From Acidovorax sp. 106 (GTDB taxonomy: Bacteria; Pseudomonadota; Gammaproteobacteria; Burkholderiales; Burkholderiaceae_C): a stretch of DNA of 64,000 nt. Positions 8,517 to 21,329 of this stretch are shown here, one piece after another; the stretch's first letter is position 1, and every line of letters starts with the position of its first letter. The notes under the pieces were generated by a model, which made no database searches, was not told where the DNA came from, and was given only the letters and a program-made list of their open reading frames with translations. Location: contig NZ_RCCC01000001.1 in the NCBI RefSeq assembly GCF_003663825.1, forward strand, positions 1,372,501-1,436,500, read 5' to 3'. A program made the position numbers and the translations under genes.

Positions 8517-9401
8517 ATGTCGAACTTTTTTCTGACGACTTTCGTGCCCGCCCTGGGGGTGGTGATCACAGCCCTCTTGCTGATCTACGGCGTTTATTAC
8601 CGCTGGGTTGATGTGCCGCAGAAGTGGCTGCTTACCCCAGGCGCAGTGGTAGGCATGATCGTGGTGGCGGTGCTGTGCAATGGCTGGCTGGGCGTGAAGA
8701 TGTACCTGTCACAAAGCGCCCAGCAAGCCTGGCACGACAGCGCCGCCGTGCGCGCCAGCCGCGAGCGCTTTGTGCTGCCGCAAGACTTCCAGTACGGCGA
8801 GTTGCTGATCCCGGCGGGCAGCCTCGTCAACCGCACTGACCCGTTTGACCGGGGCGATCCCACCCGCCCGCTGGCCCTGCATGGCATGGATGCGGTGCGA
8901 TTCCCGCAGCCGGTGGAGGTGGCAGGCGTGCAGGTCATCGCCCTGCAAGTCTTGCCCATGCGCATGGAATTGGCAGATAACCAGCGCATCGGCCCTGTGC
9001 ACCGCTATGACACCGCCAGCCAGAGCTGGGTGCCCAACAAAGTCGTCCCCTACATCAACTGCAAAAAAGGGCAGATCGCCACCTTCCAGGTGCCGCACAT
9101 CGACTACGACGTGCGCGCCGAAGTGGGCAAGGCGCCGCCGGACGGCCCCAATGCACGCTTTGCGCCCAGCCAGTGGCTGTTCAAAACCTGCGAAGCCGCT
9201 CCGCCCGTCACCGTGCAGCCCGCAGCGCCGGTCGAAGGCGACAAGGTGTGGGTGTTGCCCGCCCCCATAGCCCCTGCCGCACCCGAAACCGCAGAGGGTG
9301 CCAGCGCAGCCGCCAGCGCGCCTGCGTTGCCAGCGGAACCGGCAGCATCGGCCACCGCCGCAGCGCCGCCCTCTTCCGCTTCTTCAGCCGCATCCAAATG
9401 A
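8517..9401 (+). CDS. Hypothetical membrane-anchored protein
   Basis: I do not recognise this 294-residue protein. Two hydrophobic segments lie at about residues 5-28 and 40-64, followed by a long soluble region containing short segments rich in Pro and charged residues. A low-complexity Ala/Pro/Ser tail covers about the last 55 residues. The layout suggests two N-terminal membrane helices and a soluble domain on one side of the membrane. An ATG at 8517 was preferred over an in-frame TTG at 8505. It converges on the murU-like gene, with only 30 bases between stops. Confidence 0.7.
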   Translation: MSNFFLTTFVPALGVVITALLLIYGVYYRWVDVPQKWLLTPGAVVGMIVVAVLCNGWLGVKMYLSQSAQQAWHDSAAVRASRERFVLPQDFQYGELLIPAGSLVNRTDPFDRGDPTRPLALHGMDAVRFPQPVEVAGVQVIALQVLPMRMELADNQRIGPVHRYDTASQSWVPNKVVPYINCKKGQIATFQVPHIDYDVRAEVGKAPPDGPNARFAPSQWLFKTCEAAPPVTVQPAAPVEGDKVWVLPAPIAPAAPETAEGASAAASAPALPAEPAASATAAAPPSSASSAASK

Positions 9402-9431
9402 CGGTCTGGGCCACCGATGGCCCAGGCGATG

Positions 9432-10169
9432 TCAACGCTGGAGCTGGGCCAGGCGCTCTGGCGTGCCCACATCGGTCCACCGGCCGGTGTAGAGCGACGC
9501 GCTGACGCGGCCGAGGTCCATGGCGCGGCGCAGCAAGGGCGCCAAAGGCTGGGCCACGCCGCCAGGGTTGCCCGGTGGGATGTCGCACCACGGCAGCCCA
9601 AACAACTCGGCGCGCAGCAAGGCGATGGTGCTGTAGGTGAACCGGGGGGTGGGGTCGTCTGCAGGCAAGTTCATCGCCAGGCCTTCGGGCGACAACCCAA
9701 AGTCACCACGCAGATGGTGCTCTGGGTTGGGCACCAGCCACAGGTGGGCCAGGTGGTTGCTGGCCTCAAAGGCGTGCACCGCAGCGGCGTCAAACTTGAA
9801 GTCGGGCGCAAACACATCGCCCGCCGCCAGCCAGAACACCGGCCCCAATTGCGGCAGCGCACGGGCAATGCCACCCGCCGTCTCCAGCGCTCCACCAAAA
9901 TCCACGCCCTCGTGCGAGTATGAAATTGATAGCTGCTCGCGCTTATCCAGCGTGCCCTGGAGGCCAAAATGACTTAAAAATCGGTCGCTAATCTGCTCGC
10001 CCAGCCACGCCGTGTTGATCACCGCTTGGCGCACCCCGGCATGCGCCAAGGCTTGCAAATGCCACTGCAACAGCGGCTGGCCCTGCACCACCAGCAAGGG
10101 CTTGGGGCAGGTATCGGTCAGCGGGCGCATGCGCTCGCCACGGCCTGCGGCCAGCAGCATGGCGGGCAC
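9432..10169 (-). CDS. Nucleotidyltransferase, MurU-like (N-acetylmuramate-1-phosphate uridylyltransferase)
   Basis: This ~245-residue protein of the sugar-phosphate nucleotidyltransferase family would make UDP-MurNAc in peptidoglycan recycling. The N-terminus has LLAAGRGERMRPLT, the nucleotide-binding signature, then CPKPLL. AGDVFAPDF holds the metal-binding Asp, and the protein ends RWTDVGTPERL. Start at GTG 10169 gives MPAMLLAAG, aligning with the usual MKAMILAAG; ATG 10160 is the alternative. Residues about 66-84 are encoded by a copy of the dispersed palindromic repeat, an extra loop absent from typical MurU. The kinase partner AmgK is not adjacent. Confidence 0.8.
   Translation of the reverse strand: MPAMLLAAGRGERMRPLTDTCPKPLLVVQGQPLLQWHLQALAHAGVRQAVINTAWLGEQISDRFLSHFGLQGTLDKREQLSISYSHEGVDFGGALETAGGIARALPQLGPVFWLAAGDVFAPDFKFDAAAVHAFEASNHLAHLWLVPNPEHHLRGDFGLSPEGLAMNLPADDPTPRFTYSTIALLRAELFGLPWCDIPPGNPGGVAQPLAPLLRRAMDLGRVSASLYTGRWTDVGTPERLAQLQR
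9919..9975 (+). repeat. Dispersed 'AGCGCTTAT' repeat copy 1 (inside the murU-like gene)
   Basis: This copy has the family core ATAGCTGCTCGCGCTTAT followed by GAGGCCAAAATGACTT. It lies within the murU-like reading frame and keeps it open. Other copies are intergenic. Confidence 0.65.
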
Positions 10170-10231
10170 CTGGTGAGCGCCGGAGGGAGAGGAAAACTGG
10201 GGCGACAAAAGGAGCTCCAAAGCGATGGGGA

Positions 10232-10660
10232 TCAGGCCACAGCAGCGCCGGGCGCAGTTGGCGATTGAGGGGCACTGGGCGCAGAGGCCAACTCGCCCCG
10301 CTGCAAGGCGTGGCGCTGCACGGTGGTTGCGTCCAACAAGGCCAGCAGCGCGTTCATCAGGGCATGGGCCTTGGCGCTGTGGTCGGCGCCAAAGTTGCAC
10401 ACGTACACGTCCAGTGTCACCGCGGCCTGCTCGGGCCAGGTGTGCACGCACAGGTGCGACTCGGCCAGCAGCACGGTGGCCGTGACGCCGCCAGGGCCAT
10501 GCACCGTGGCCGGAAAGACATGAAACACCTGCCCCACCGCCTGCAGCCCCGCAGCCTGCACCGCCGCAAGACATGCCTGCCCCAGGGCGGCGGCATCGGT
10601 CAGCCACAGCGGCGCGCAGCGGCATCCGTGAAGGTCGGCGGTGAGGTGCAATCCGTGCAT
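10232..10660 (-). CDS. S-adenosylmethionine decarboxylase (small, SpeH-like)
   Basis: This 142-residue protein resembles the prokaryotic class of pyruvoyl-dependent AdoMet decarboxylases, which make the aminopropyl donor for spermidine. The proenzyme cleavage motif is visible as LAESHLCVHTWPE near residue 65, where the Ser would become the pyruvoyl group. The segment LDVYVCNFG near residue 85 carries the conserved Cys region. A Pro/Ala-rich C-terminal tail is extra. Start at 10660 (MHGLHLTADLHGC) matches the family N-terminus. No spermidine synthase gene is nearby. It is divergent from tkt. Confidence 0.83.
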   Translation of the reverse strand: MHGLHLTADLHGCRCAPLWLTDAAALGQACLAAVQAAGLQAVGQVFHVFPATVHGPGGVTATVLLAESHLCVHTWPEQAAVTLDVYVCNFGADHSAKAHALMNALLALLDATTVQRHALQRGELASAPSAPQSPTAPGAAVA

Positions 10661-10799
10661 GGGGCTGCACTGTAGTGCATCGACCGCCCCCCACGAGAGG
10701 TACCGACACGGTGCGCAGGGCAAGCCGAGCGAAGTGAGCGCTGCGGCCCCGGTAAAATAGGCGGTTTCCCTGATTCCACCCACCTGAACTCCAGACCCC

Positions 10800-13983
<3,184 letters not shown>

Positions 13984-14041
13984 TTCATGCCCTGCCGAAG
14001 ATTTGAGTTGAAGAAGCGATAGAGAAAACTACCACCTTTAA

Positions 14042-14077
14042 AGCCGGGGCTCCGTCAGGGGCTCCGGCTTTTTTTTT
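14042..14077 (+). terminator. Rho-independent terminator after gap
   Basis: A 12-base stem (AGCCGGGGCTCC paired with GGGGCTCCGGCT, loop GTCA) is followed directly by a run of T. It lies 58 bases past the gap stop codon. Confidence 0.92.
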
Positions 14078-14231
14078 GCCTGCGCGGTGAGGAATGCGGA
14101 AGGCCCCTTCTGGACATTGCGCCTTAGCCAGCACCTAGGGGTGCGCGGCAAGGCAGGCTGCCAACGCCGGGGGGGTGGAGTACCGCCCATCGCATACGAA
14201 CGCTCGTTCAACTCAACGGATCAAACGCCAG

Positions 14232-14293
14232 ACCGTTCGGGCTGAGCCTGTCGAAGCCTTGCGCAGCACTTCGACTGCGCTCAGTGAACGGTT
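14232..14293. repeat. REP-like palindrome copy 1
   Basis: ACCGTTCGGGCTGAGCCTGT followed by CGAAGC faces an imperfect inverted copy ending CAGTGAACGGT. Three other copies lie at about 26262, 36143 and 48482. It sits between gap and the aldo/keto reductase gene. The rest of 13984-14318 holds only this and the gap terminator. Confidence 0.8.
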
Positions 14294-14318
14294 TTATCTT
14301 TTTGAATGCCTACGGCCC

Positions 14319-15329
14319 TCAGGCGGCGAAGTTCTCCGTGTCTACTTCACTGGCACTTTGGGCGTTGTAGCGCCCGCCCACCACGGCCTGCGGTGTGTAC
14401 AACGCCTGCAGCCGCTCGATCACGCTGGGCGACAGTTGCACCTGCGCAGCGCCCAGGTCATCGTGCAAGTGCTCTACGCTGGTGGTGCCGGGAATGGGAA
14501 TGATGTGCTCGCCCTTGTGCAGCAGCCACGCAATGGCCAGCTGCGCCAGCGAGCAGCCCACCTCTGTGGCAATGGCGCGGTAGCCGTCCAGCAGCGTCAG
14601 GTTGGCGGCATAGTTGTCGGGCGCAAAGCGCGGCATGCTGCGGCGGATGTCCTTGACATCCAGCGTCGATACGTCCGTCAAACCGCCGCACAGATAACCT
14701 CGCGCCACCGGGCTGAAGGCCACGAAGGCCACGCCCAACTCACGGCAGGCGTCGAGCACGGCGATCTCAGGGTTGCGCGTCCAAAGCGAATACTCGGTCT
14801 GCAGTGCAGCGATGGGGTGCACCGCATGCGCGCGGCGCAGCGTGGCGGCCGACACTTCCGACAAACCAATGCTGCGGATCTTGCCCGCGCGCACCAAGTC
14901 GGCCAGCGCGCCCACACTGTCTTCAATGGGCACACTCTTGTCCCAGCGGTGCAGGTAGTACAGGTCAATCACATCGGTCTGCAGGCGGCGCAGACTGTCT
15001 TCGCAGGTCTGGCGCAGCGTGGCGGGGCACCCGTCGATCACGCGCACCAGCTTGCCGTCGCCATTCACGTCCACACCCTGCATGCCGCACTTGCTGGCCA
15101 GCGTAAAGCGGCTGCGGTGCGGCTTCATCACACGGCCCACCAGGGTTTCGTTGGCGCCAAAGCCATACAGCGTGGCGGTGTCGAACAGTGTCACGCCTGC
15201 GTCGAGCGCGGCCAACAGCACGCGCTCGCCCTGCTCGGCAGAAACGGGCGCGCCGTAGGCGTGCGAGAGGTTCATGCAGCCCAGGCCAATGGCCGAGACG
15301 GAGAAGGGTCCAAGGTTTCTTTGTTGCAT
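14319..15329 (-). CDS. Aldo/keto reductase
   Basis: This 336-residue NADPH-dependent oxidoreductase has the TIM-barrel fold of the AKR family. Catalytic residues appear in order: Asp and Tyr in FDTATLYGFG (near residue 50), Lys in LASKCGM (near 80), and His in YYLHRWD (near 125). The C-terminal coenzyme loop includes IPIPGTTSVEHL. The protein resembles the IolS/YajO-type subgroup; the true substrate is unknown. It stands alone, flanked by the REP element on one side and the cassette-like block on the other. Confidence 0.9.
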   Translation of the reverse strand: MQQRNLGPFSVSAIGLGCMNLSHAYGAPVSAEQGERVLLAALDAGVTLFDTATLYGFGANETLVGRVMKPHRSRFTLASKCGMQGVDVNGDGKLVRVIDGCPATLRQTCEDSLRRLQTDVIDLYYLHRWDKSVPIEDSVGALADLVRAGKIRSIGLSEVSAATLRRAHAVHPIAALQTEYSLWTRNPEIAVLDACRELGVAFVAFSPVARGYLCGGLTDVSTLDVKDIRRSMPRFAPDNYAANLTLLDGYRAIATEVGCSLAQLAIAWLLHKGEHIIPIPGTTSVEHLHDDLGAAQVQLSPSVIERLQALYTPQAVVGGRYNAQSASEVDTENFAA

Positions 15330-15539
15330 GGTGTGAGCTTACGGGAAGTGGGGCAGCCTGCTGGGTGGGTCGGGCTTGGGGGGGTGAAGGGCTGGTAGCC
15401 ATCAAGCGCTGTGCACCAACCGCCAAGCTATAGTTTGCTGCGGTAGCACTTGCCGGGTTTTACGGATTTTTAATGCCTGTTTTTTTGAGCAGTGCATCGA
15501 CCACAATTCCAAGCTGCAAGTCGCTCTCGGGAGGAACCC

Positions 15540-16097
15540 ATGTCCAGAATATCCCGCACGCCCCAGTTTATTCCGCAGGTTTTGCGGTCTAAATTACGTT
15601 GGGCCTGCATGCTGCGGTTCATTTTCCCACTCTGTGTGCTTGCTTTAAACATAGGAACATCAATGGCCAAGGATATTTTTGTCCACTCGCACAACCAAAC
15701 CTCCAATCGACAAGCCGTTTTCCAAGACGATGAGAGCGTTGCATACCTCTACTTAACGAGGCCTGGAACTCAAAAGCCAGAAAAAGATGCGATTGCGTAT
15801 TCCCGTGTTCCGTTAGTTGCTGAGGTCAACTGGTCAAAGGTCAACGAAACCAGAGAGACACCTCTCCTCTCACAAGACATCGCCAGCTCAACCGCATTAG
15901 TAGAAAACCCGCTTGAGGCCGATTTTTCGTTCAAATGGTCTACTGACGGGCATGCGGTCGCTCTGCTTCGAAACAGTATCCCTATCGCCTTTGCATCAGC
16001 GTCAGACAAGTTTGGTTATTCCAAAGCTGTCGCCAAATCTTCTCCACTCGCAAATGCTTGGGATCAAAAGCGCTATGAAGCACTTTTCACCAAATAG
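15540..16097 (+). CDS. Hypothetical exported protein in a cassette-like block
   Basis: I do not recognise this 185-residue protein. A basic N-terminus is followed by a hydrophobic segment (about residues 24-42, FIFPLCVLALNIGTSMA) that looks like a signal peptide or anchor; the rest is polar. A GGGAGGA ribosome site 6 bases before the ATG at 15540 decides the start over an in-frame GTG at 15492. The gene is clearly AT-richer than its neighbours, which suggests transfer. An attC-like palindrome begins 12 bases after the stop, so it may be an integron cassette gene. Confidence 0.7.
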   Translation: MSRISRTPQFIPQVLRSKLRWACMLRFIFPLCVLALNIGTSMAKDIFVHSHNQTSNRQAVFQDDESVAYLYLTRPGTQKPEKDAIAYSRVPLVAEVNWSKVNETRETPLLSQDIASSTALVENPLEADFSFKWSTDGHAVALLRNSIPIAFASASDKFGYSKAVAKSSPLANAWDQKRYEALFTK

Positions 16098-16109
16098 CCC
16101 CAACCCGGC

Positions 16110-16184
16110 GCTCAACCCCGCTCCTTTCAGTCGCTGGACGCTGCGCGATAAAGCCGCGCAGCACCGATTAGCTCTACGTTAGAA
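16110..16184 (+). other. attC-like recombination site 1
   Basis: GCTCAAC (fits RYYYAAC) at 16110-16116 and GTTAGAA at 16178-16184 bracket an imperfect palindrome whose core pairs GCTGCGCG with CGCGCAGC. The 75-base length and the TTAGCTC...ACGTTAG right side fit integron attC sites. The last base of the right core departs from GTTRRRY. Confidence 0.55.
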
Positions 16185-16195
16185 AGCTCATTTCG

Positions 16196-16633
16196 GTGAT
16201 CGATCCGCCGTGCATTACTGCTGTTCCTACCCCCTTCGCCTCAGACGAAACGATTGACGTTTCGTCGGTGGAATTTTCGTCTGATGGCCTAGCTATTTCG
16301 GTCTCGTCAGCTCACTGGGATGCGAAGGTAACGTTCACACAGACATACGGGTTTCGCGTGTTGGACGAACTGGACCTGACAGAGTTCTGGTCGCAATGCT
16401 CCCTGCGTGACGGCTGGTTCTTCGAAGTCACAGCCAATGGTTGGAAGGCCTTGGAGCTCTCCCGTCCAACCTTCTTTTCTGGTCGCCAAACTTGGGTGCG
16501 CGAGTATTTGGTTATCAGTCGCAACGAGTGCGTGTCTGTCCTAACCAAAGAAGATCCAACGGTTGTTGCCGCCGCGCCTTCTACCCTCTCGCTGCAGCGG
16601 ACGGCCACGCCGCCGGCTGAATTTCAACGTTAG
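16196..16633 (+). CDS. Hypothetical cassette ORF
   Basis: I do not recognise this 145-residue, probably cytoplasmic protein, which begins with a GTG at 16196 only 18 bases after the preceding attC-like core. It contains acidic and aromatic segments such as FSSDGLAISVSSAHWD and DGWFFEVTANGW and has no signal peptide. Its last ~17 residues (through TPPAEFQR) are encoded by the attC site, and its TAG stop is part of the GTTAGGC core, a hallmark of integron cassette ORFs. Base composition is lower in GC than flanking housekeeping genes. No function can be assigned. Confidence 0.65.
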   Translation: MIDPPCITAVPTPFASDETIDVSSVEFSSDGLAISVSSAHWDAKVTFTQTYGFRVLDELDLTEFWSQCSLRDGWFFEVTANGWKALELSRPTFFSGRQTWVREYLVISRNECVSVLTKEDPTVVAAAPSTLSLQRTATPPAEFQR

Positions 16634-16635
16634 GC
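16579..16635 (+). other. attC-like recombination site 2
   Basis: The right core GTTAGGC (16629-16635) is perfect. The left side reads TTCTACCCTCTCGC, a degenerate RYYYAAC-type end. Between them CAGCGGACGGC pairs with CCGCCGGCTG, as in environmental integron attC sites. The site supplies the stop codon of the upstream ORF. Confidence 0.7.
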
Positions 16636-16650
16636 GTCGCAAATACCACC

Positions 16651-17172
16651 ATGCCCAACACATCACCGTTTCCAGCCGAAGGCGGTTGCGACTGTCGCGC
16701 TGTCCGCTATCGCATCCAGTCTGCCCCACTGGTGGTGCATTGCTGCCACTGCCGCTGGTGTCAGCGGGAGTCGGGGGCTTCCTTTGCGCTCAATGCAATG
16801 ATTGAGGCTGATCGCGTCACCTCCATCGGTATTGAGCCGGAAGTGGTAGACACGCCGTCTGCCAGCGGCGCAGGACAGCGCATTGCCCGCTGCCCGCAAT
16901 GCAAGGTGGCCGTCTGGAGCAACTACGCCGGCTCCGGGCCTGTTGTCCGGTTTGTCCGTGTGGGCACGCTCGACAATCCCGATCAGCTCCCACCAGACGT
17001 CCATATCTTCACATCGTCCAAACAGCCATGGGTGCCGCTGCCGGCGGCGACACCCGCCTTCCCTGAGTACTACGATCGTGAGGAGGTCTGGGCCGCAAGC
17101 AGCCTCGAACGTCGCAAGGCGCTCCTACCCGCAATTGAGGCCTACCAAGCCTCGCGGCGCGGCGACGCCTGA
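16651..17172 (+). CDS. GFA family protein (CENP-V/GFA zinc domain)
   Basis: This 173-residue protein has the glutathione-dependent formaldehyde-activating (GFA) fold. Zinc-binding Cys occur in GGCDCRAVRYRI (near residue 12), HCCHCRWCQRESG (near 30) and ARCPQCKVAVWSNY (near 80). Members are often annotated as S-(hydroxymethyl)glutathione synthases, but most have unknown substrates. The ATG lies 22 bases past the GTT of the preceding attC-like site, so this may be the first gene of a third cassette, although no attC follows it. Confidence 0.85.
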   Translation: MPNTSPFPAEGGCDCRAVRYRIQSAPLVVHCCHCRWCQRESGASFALNAMIEADRVTSIGIEPEVVDTPSASGAGQRIARCPQCKVAVWSNYAGSGPVVRFVRVGTLDNPDQLPPDVHIFTSSKQPWVPLPAATPAFPEYYDREEVWAASSLERRKALLPAIEAYQASRRGDA

Positions 17173-17212
17173 CCAGCCTTCAAAAAGGCGAAGCCCCTTG
17201 TAGCCCACGCCC

Positions 17213-17521
17213 ATGCTCAAGCAACAGCTTCTTCAGGCGCTTGCCACCATCGACAGGCTGACGGCCGAACCCTCTCCTGTGTCGGGCGGAACCGCCCTTT
17301 TCTATCAGGGGCGGGAGTTTGCGCACTTTCACCATGACAACGAGCTGGATTTGCGACTGACCAAGAAGGTCATTCAAGCAGAGGGGTTGGCTCACCCCAC
17401 TGGCTCCGTCCACCACCCTACCCGCTCGCCTTCATCGCCCTGGATCGAAGTGCGCTTCAGAACAGCGAGTGAAGTGGAACGAACTGCTGAGCTGGTCAAG
17501 CTTGCTATCGCCCAGCTCTAG
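17213..17521 (+). CDS. Luciferase-domain (DUF5519-like) protein
   Basis: This 102-residue protein resembles the short DUF5519/'luciferase domain' family. It has the conserved segments GREFAHFHHDNELDLRLT and HPTRSPSSPWIEVRF. No catalytic role is established for stand-alone members. The gene follows the GFA gene by 40 bases in the same direction and may be co-transcribed. It has no signal peptide and ends in a short helix-like segment (ELVKLAIAQL). Confidence 0.7.
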   Translation: MLKQQLLQALATIDRLTAEPSPVSGGTALFYQGREFAHFHHDNELDLRLTKKVIQAEGLAHPTGSVHHPTRSPSSPWIEVRFRTASEVERTAELVKLAIAQL

Positions 17522-17609
17522 ACCGCCTCGCTACGCCCACACCCGTTCTACCCATTCACCTGCGGCGTTCGCGACAAGCCCCGCCCGCCATTGCATGGAC
17601 AATCTGGCC

Positions 17610-18923
17610 ATGTCTGGCACCACTTCTTCACCCACATCTTCCCCCCGCCCCGTGCTGATTGCCGGTGGCGGTATCGGTGGCATGGCCACTGCGCTCACCT
17701 TGCACCAGATCGGCGTGCCCTGCATTGTTTTTGAAACGGTGCCAGAGCTGCAGCCACTGGGCGTGGGCATCAACCTGCAGCCCAATGCGGTGCGCGAGCT
17801 GCACGACCTGGGCTTTGGCAACGAGGTGCTAGACAACATTGGCCTGCAGGCGCGTGAGTGGGCGCTGGTGGGGCGCAATGGCAATGAGGTGTATGCCGAG
17901 CCGCGTGGCCTGGATGCGGGCTACCGCTGGCCGCAGTACGGGGTGCACCGGGGGCAGTTGCAGATGATGCTGTTCAACGCCGTGAAAGAGCGGCTGGGCG
18001 AAGGCGCCGTGCACCTGGGGCAGCGCGTGGTGGGCTATCGGCAGGATGCCGATGGGGTCACCGCACTCATCGAGACGCGCGATGGCGAAAGGCGCGAAGT
18101 GGCGGGCTCTCTGCTGGTGGCGGCCGATGGCCTGCACTCGGCCGTGCGGGCGCAAATGCACCCCACGCAGCCGCCCATTCAGTGGGGCGGCGCCATCATG
18201 TGGCGCGGCACTACGCCGGGGGTGCCGGTGCGCACGGGAGCGTCGTTTGTGGGCCTGGGCTCGCTGCGGCACCGCGTAGTGTTCTACCCCATCACGCCGC
18301 CTGACCCGGCCACTGGCCTGGCCACCATCAACTGGATTGCCGAGATCACGGTAGACAACCAGGGCGGCTGGCAGCAAGGCGACTGGAACCGGCGCGTGGC
18401 TGTGGAAGATTTCATCCACCACTTTGAAGGCTGGAACTACAGCTGGATGGACGTGCCCGCCATGCTGCGCGGCGCCAAAGATGTGTTTGAGTACCCCATG
18501 ATTGACCGCGACCCGGTGCCCACCTGGGTAGACGGGCGCGTGGCGCTGCTGGGCGATGCGGCGCATGTGATGTACCCCGTGGGCTCCAACGGTGCGAGCC
18601 AGGCCATTGTGGACGCGCGTGTGCTGGGGGCGCAGCTGGTGGCGCACGGCGTGGGCCCGCAAGCGCTGCGCGCCTACGACGACAAGCTGTGCAAAGACAT
18701 CTCGGCCCTGGTGCTGCGCAACCGGGGCTCTGGCCCGTTTGGCCTGCTGGGGCTGGTGGACGAGCGCTGCGGCGGTGTGTTCGACCACATTGACGACGTG
18801 CTGCCGCGCGAGGAGCGCGAGGGCTTCATGGCCCGCTACAAGGCGGCGGCGGGCTTTGCGATCGAGACGCTGAATGCGGCGCCGCCCACCATTGCGCCGG
18901 GGCAGCGCGTGGCGGCAAGCTGA
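17610..18923 (+). CDS. FAD-dependent aromatic-ring monooxygenase (PhzS/salicylate hydroxylase type)
   Basis: This ~437-residue flavoprotein hydroxylase has VLIAGGGIGGMATALTL (FAD-binding Rossmann, near residue 20), the internal segment LLVAADGLHSAVR (near 170) and the flavin-binding GDAAHVMYPVGSNGASQAI motif (near 310). The arrangement matches class A flavin monooxygenases that hydroxylate aromatic acids or related rings. Start at 17610 or 17595 cannot be separated; neither has a clear ribosome site. It converges with the pmd operon across a perfect hairpin. It may supply a ring-cleavage substrate, but this is inference. Confidence 0.85.
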   Translation: MSGTTSSPTSSPRPVLIAGGGIGGMATALTLHQIGVPCIVFETVPELQPLGVGINLQPNAVRELHDLGFGNEVLDNIGLQAREWALVGRNGNEVYAEPRGLDAGYRWPQYGVHRGQLQMMLFNAVKERLGEGAVHLGQRVVGYRQDADGVTALIETRDGERREVAGSLLVAADGLHSAVRAQMHPTQPPIQWGGAIMWRGTTPGVPVRTGASFVGLGSLRHRVVFYPITPPDPATGLATINWIAEITVDNQGGWQQGDWNRRVAVEDFIHHFEGWNYSWMDVPAMLRGAKDVFEYPMIDRDPVPTWVDGRVALLGDAAHVMYPVGSNGASQAIVDARVLGAQLVAHGVGPQALRAYDDKLCKDISALVLRNRGSGPFGLLGLVDERCGGVFDHIDDVLPREEREGFMARYKAAAGFAIETLNAAPPTIAPGQRVAAS

Positions 18924-18967
18924 AAGCAACTCTGGCGGCGTCGCGTGGACAGAGGCGCCGTCAATCA

Positions 18968-19034
18968 AAAATGCTATTAAAATAATAGCTGCCAGCGCTT
19001 ATTAAATAAGCGCTGGCAGCCTATTTGGCTTGAA
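18968..19034. repeat. Dispersed repeat copy 2, probable bidirectional terminator
   Basis: It contains a perfect 16-base palindrome (18988-19020, arms GCTGCCAGCGCTTATT) with one central base, placed between the convergent monooxygenase and pmdC genes. The flanks match the other copies. Confidence 0.85.
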
Positions 19035-19046
19035 ATCGACCTGAAA

Positions 19047-20000
19047 TCAGCCTGCGTTGAGCTGCAACTCCAGGTCGTGCAGCACTTGGTAGCAAGGCAG
19101 CACCTGCGCCACGCTGGCGTTGGGCTCGCGGCCTTCCTTGATGGCGGCGAAGAACTCGCGGTCTTGCAGTTCGATGCCGTTCATGGACACATCGACCTGG
19201 CTCACGTCGATCTTCTCTTCCTTGCCGTTGACCAGGTCGTCATAGCGGGCGATGTAGGTGCCCGTGTCGCCGATGTAGCGGAAGAAGGTGCCCAGGGGGC
19301 CGTCGTTGTTGAACGAGAGCGACAGCGTGCAGATGGCGCCGTTGGCGGCCTTGAGCTGGATGCTCATGTCCATGGCAATGCCCAGCGTGGGGTGGATGGG
19401 GCCCTGGATGGCGTTGGCTTTGACGACGGGGCTGCCTGCCTGGTAGGCGAACAGGTCCACCGTGTGCGCAGCGTGGTGCCACAGCAGGTGGTCCGTCCAG
19501 CTGCGGGCCTGGCCCAGCGCGTTCATGTTGGTGCGACGAAAGAAGTAGGTCTGCACATCCATCTGCTGGATGTTGAACTCGCCCGCCGTGATCTTCTTGT
19601 GCACGTACTGGTGGCTGGGGTTGAAGCGGCGGGTGTGGCCGCACATGGCGACCAGGCCGGTCTGCTTTTGCAGGTCGACCACGGCCTGGCCTTCGCTCAG
19701 GATGTCGCACAGCGGGATTTCAACCTGCACATGCTTGCCCGCTTGCAGGCAGGCGATGGACTGGCTGGCGTGCATCTGCGTGGGCGTGCACAGAATCACA
19801 GCGTCCACTTCCTTGATGGCCAGGCTGTCTTCGAGCTTGGTGGTGACGTGCTTGATACCGTACTTGTCGGCCACTTCCTGGGTCTTGGCCAGGTCGCGGC
19901 TGATGAGGGAGACGACTTCAACACCGTCGATGTTTTTGATGCCGTCCAGGTGCTTGATGCCGAAGGCGCCAGCGCCTGCGAGTGCGACTTTGATAGTCAT
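19047..20000 (-). CDS. pmdC: 4-carboxy-2-hydroxymuconate-6-semialdehyde dehydrogenase
   Basis: This 317-residue NADP-dependent enzyme (LigC/PmdC) oxidises the protocatechuate ring-cleavage product CHMS to 2-pyrone-4,6-dicarboxylate. The N-terminal Rossmann motif VALAGAGAFGIKHLDGI and the segment AVILCTPTQMHASQSI show the Gfo/Idh/MocA-like fold. The length and the GHTRRFNPSHQYVH segment fit LigC. It is the last gene of the operon, 15 bases past pmdB, and a strong hairpin follows. The order A-B-C downstream of D matches the Comamonas pmd operon. Confidence 0.93.
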   Translation of the reverse strand: MTIKVALAGAGAFGIKHLDGIKNIDGVEVVSLISRDLAKTQEVADKYGIKHVTTKLEDSLAIKEVDAVILCTPTQMHASQSIACLQAGKHVQVEIPLCDILSEGQAVVDLQKQTGLVAMCGHTRRFNPSHQYVHKKITAGEFNIQQMDVQTYFFRRTNMNALGQARSWTDHLLWHHAAHTVDLFAYQAGSPVVKANAIQGPIHPTLGIAMDMSIQLKAANGAICTLSLSFNNDGPLGTFFRYIGDTGTYIARYDDLVNGKEEKIDVSQVDVSMNGIELQDREFFAAIKEGREPNASVAQVLPCYQVLHDLELQLNAG

Positions 20001-20015
20001 GGTGTGTGTGTCCTT

Positions 20016-21325
<1,310 letters not shown>

Positions 21326-21329
21326 GGTG

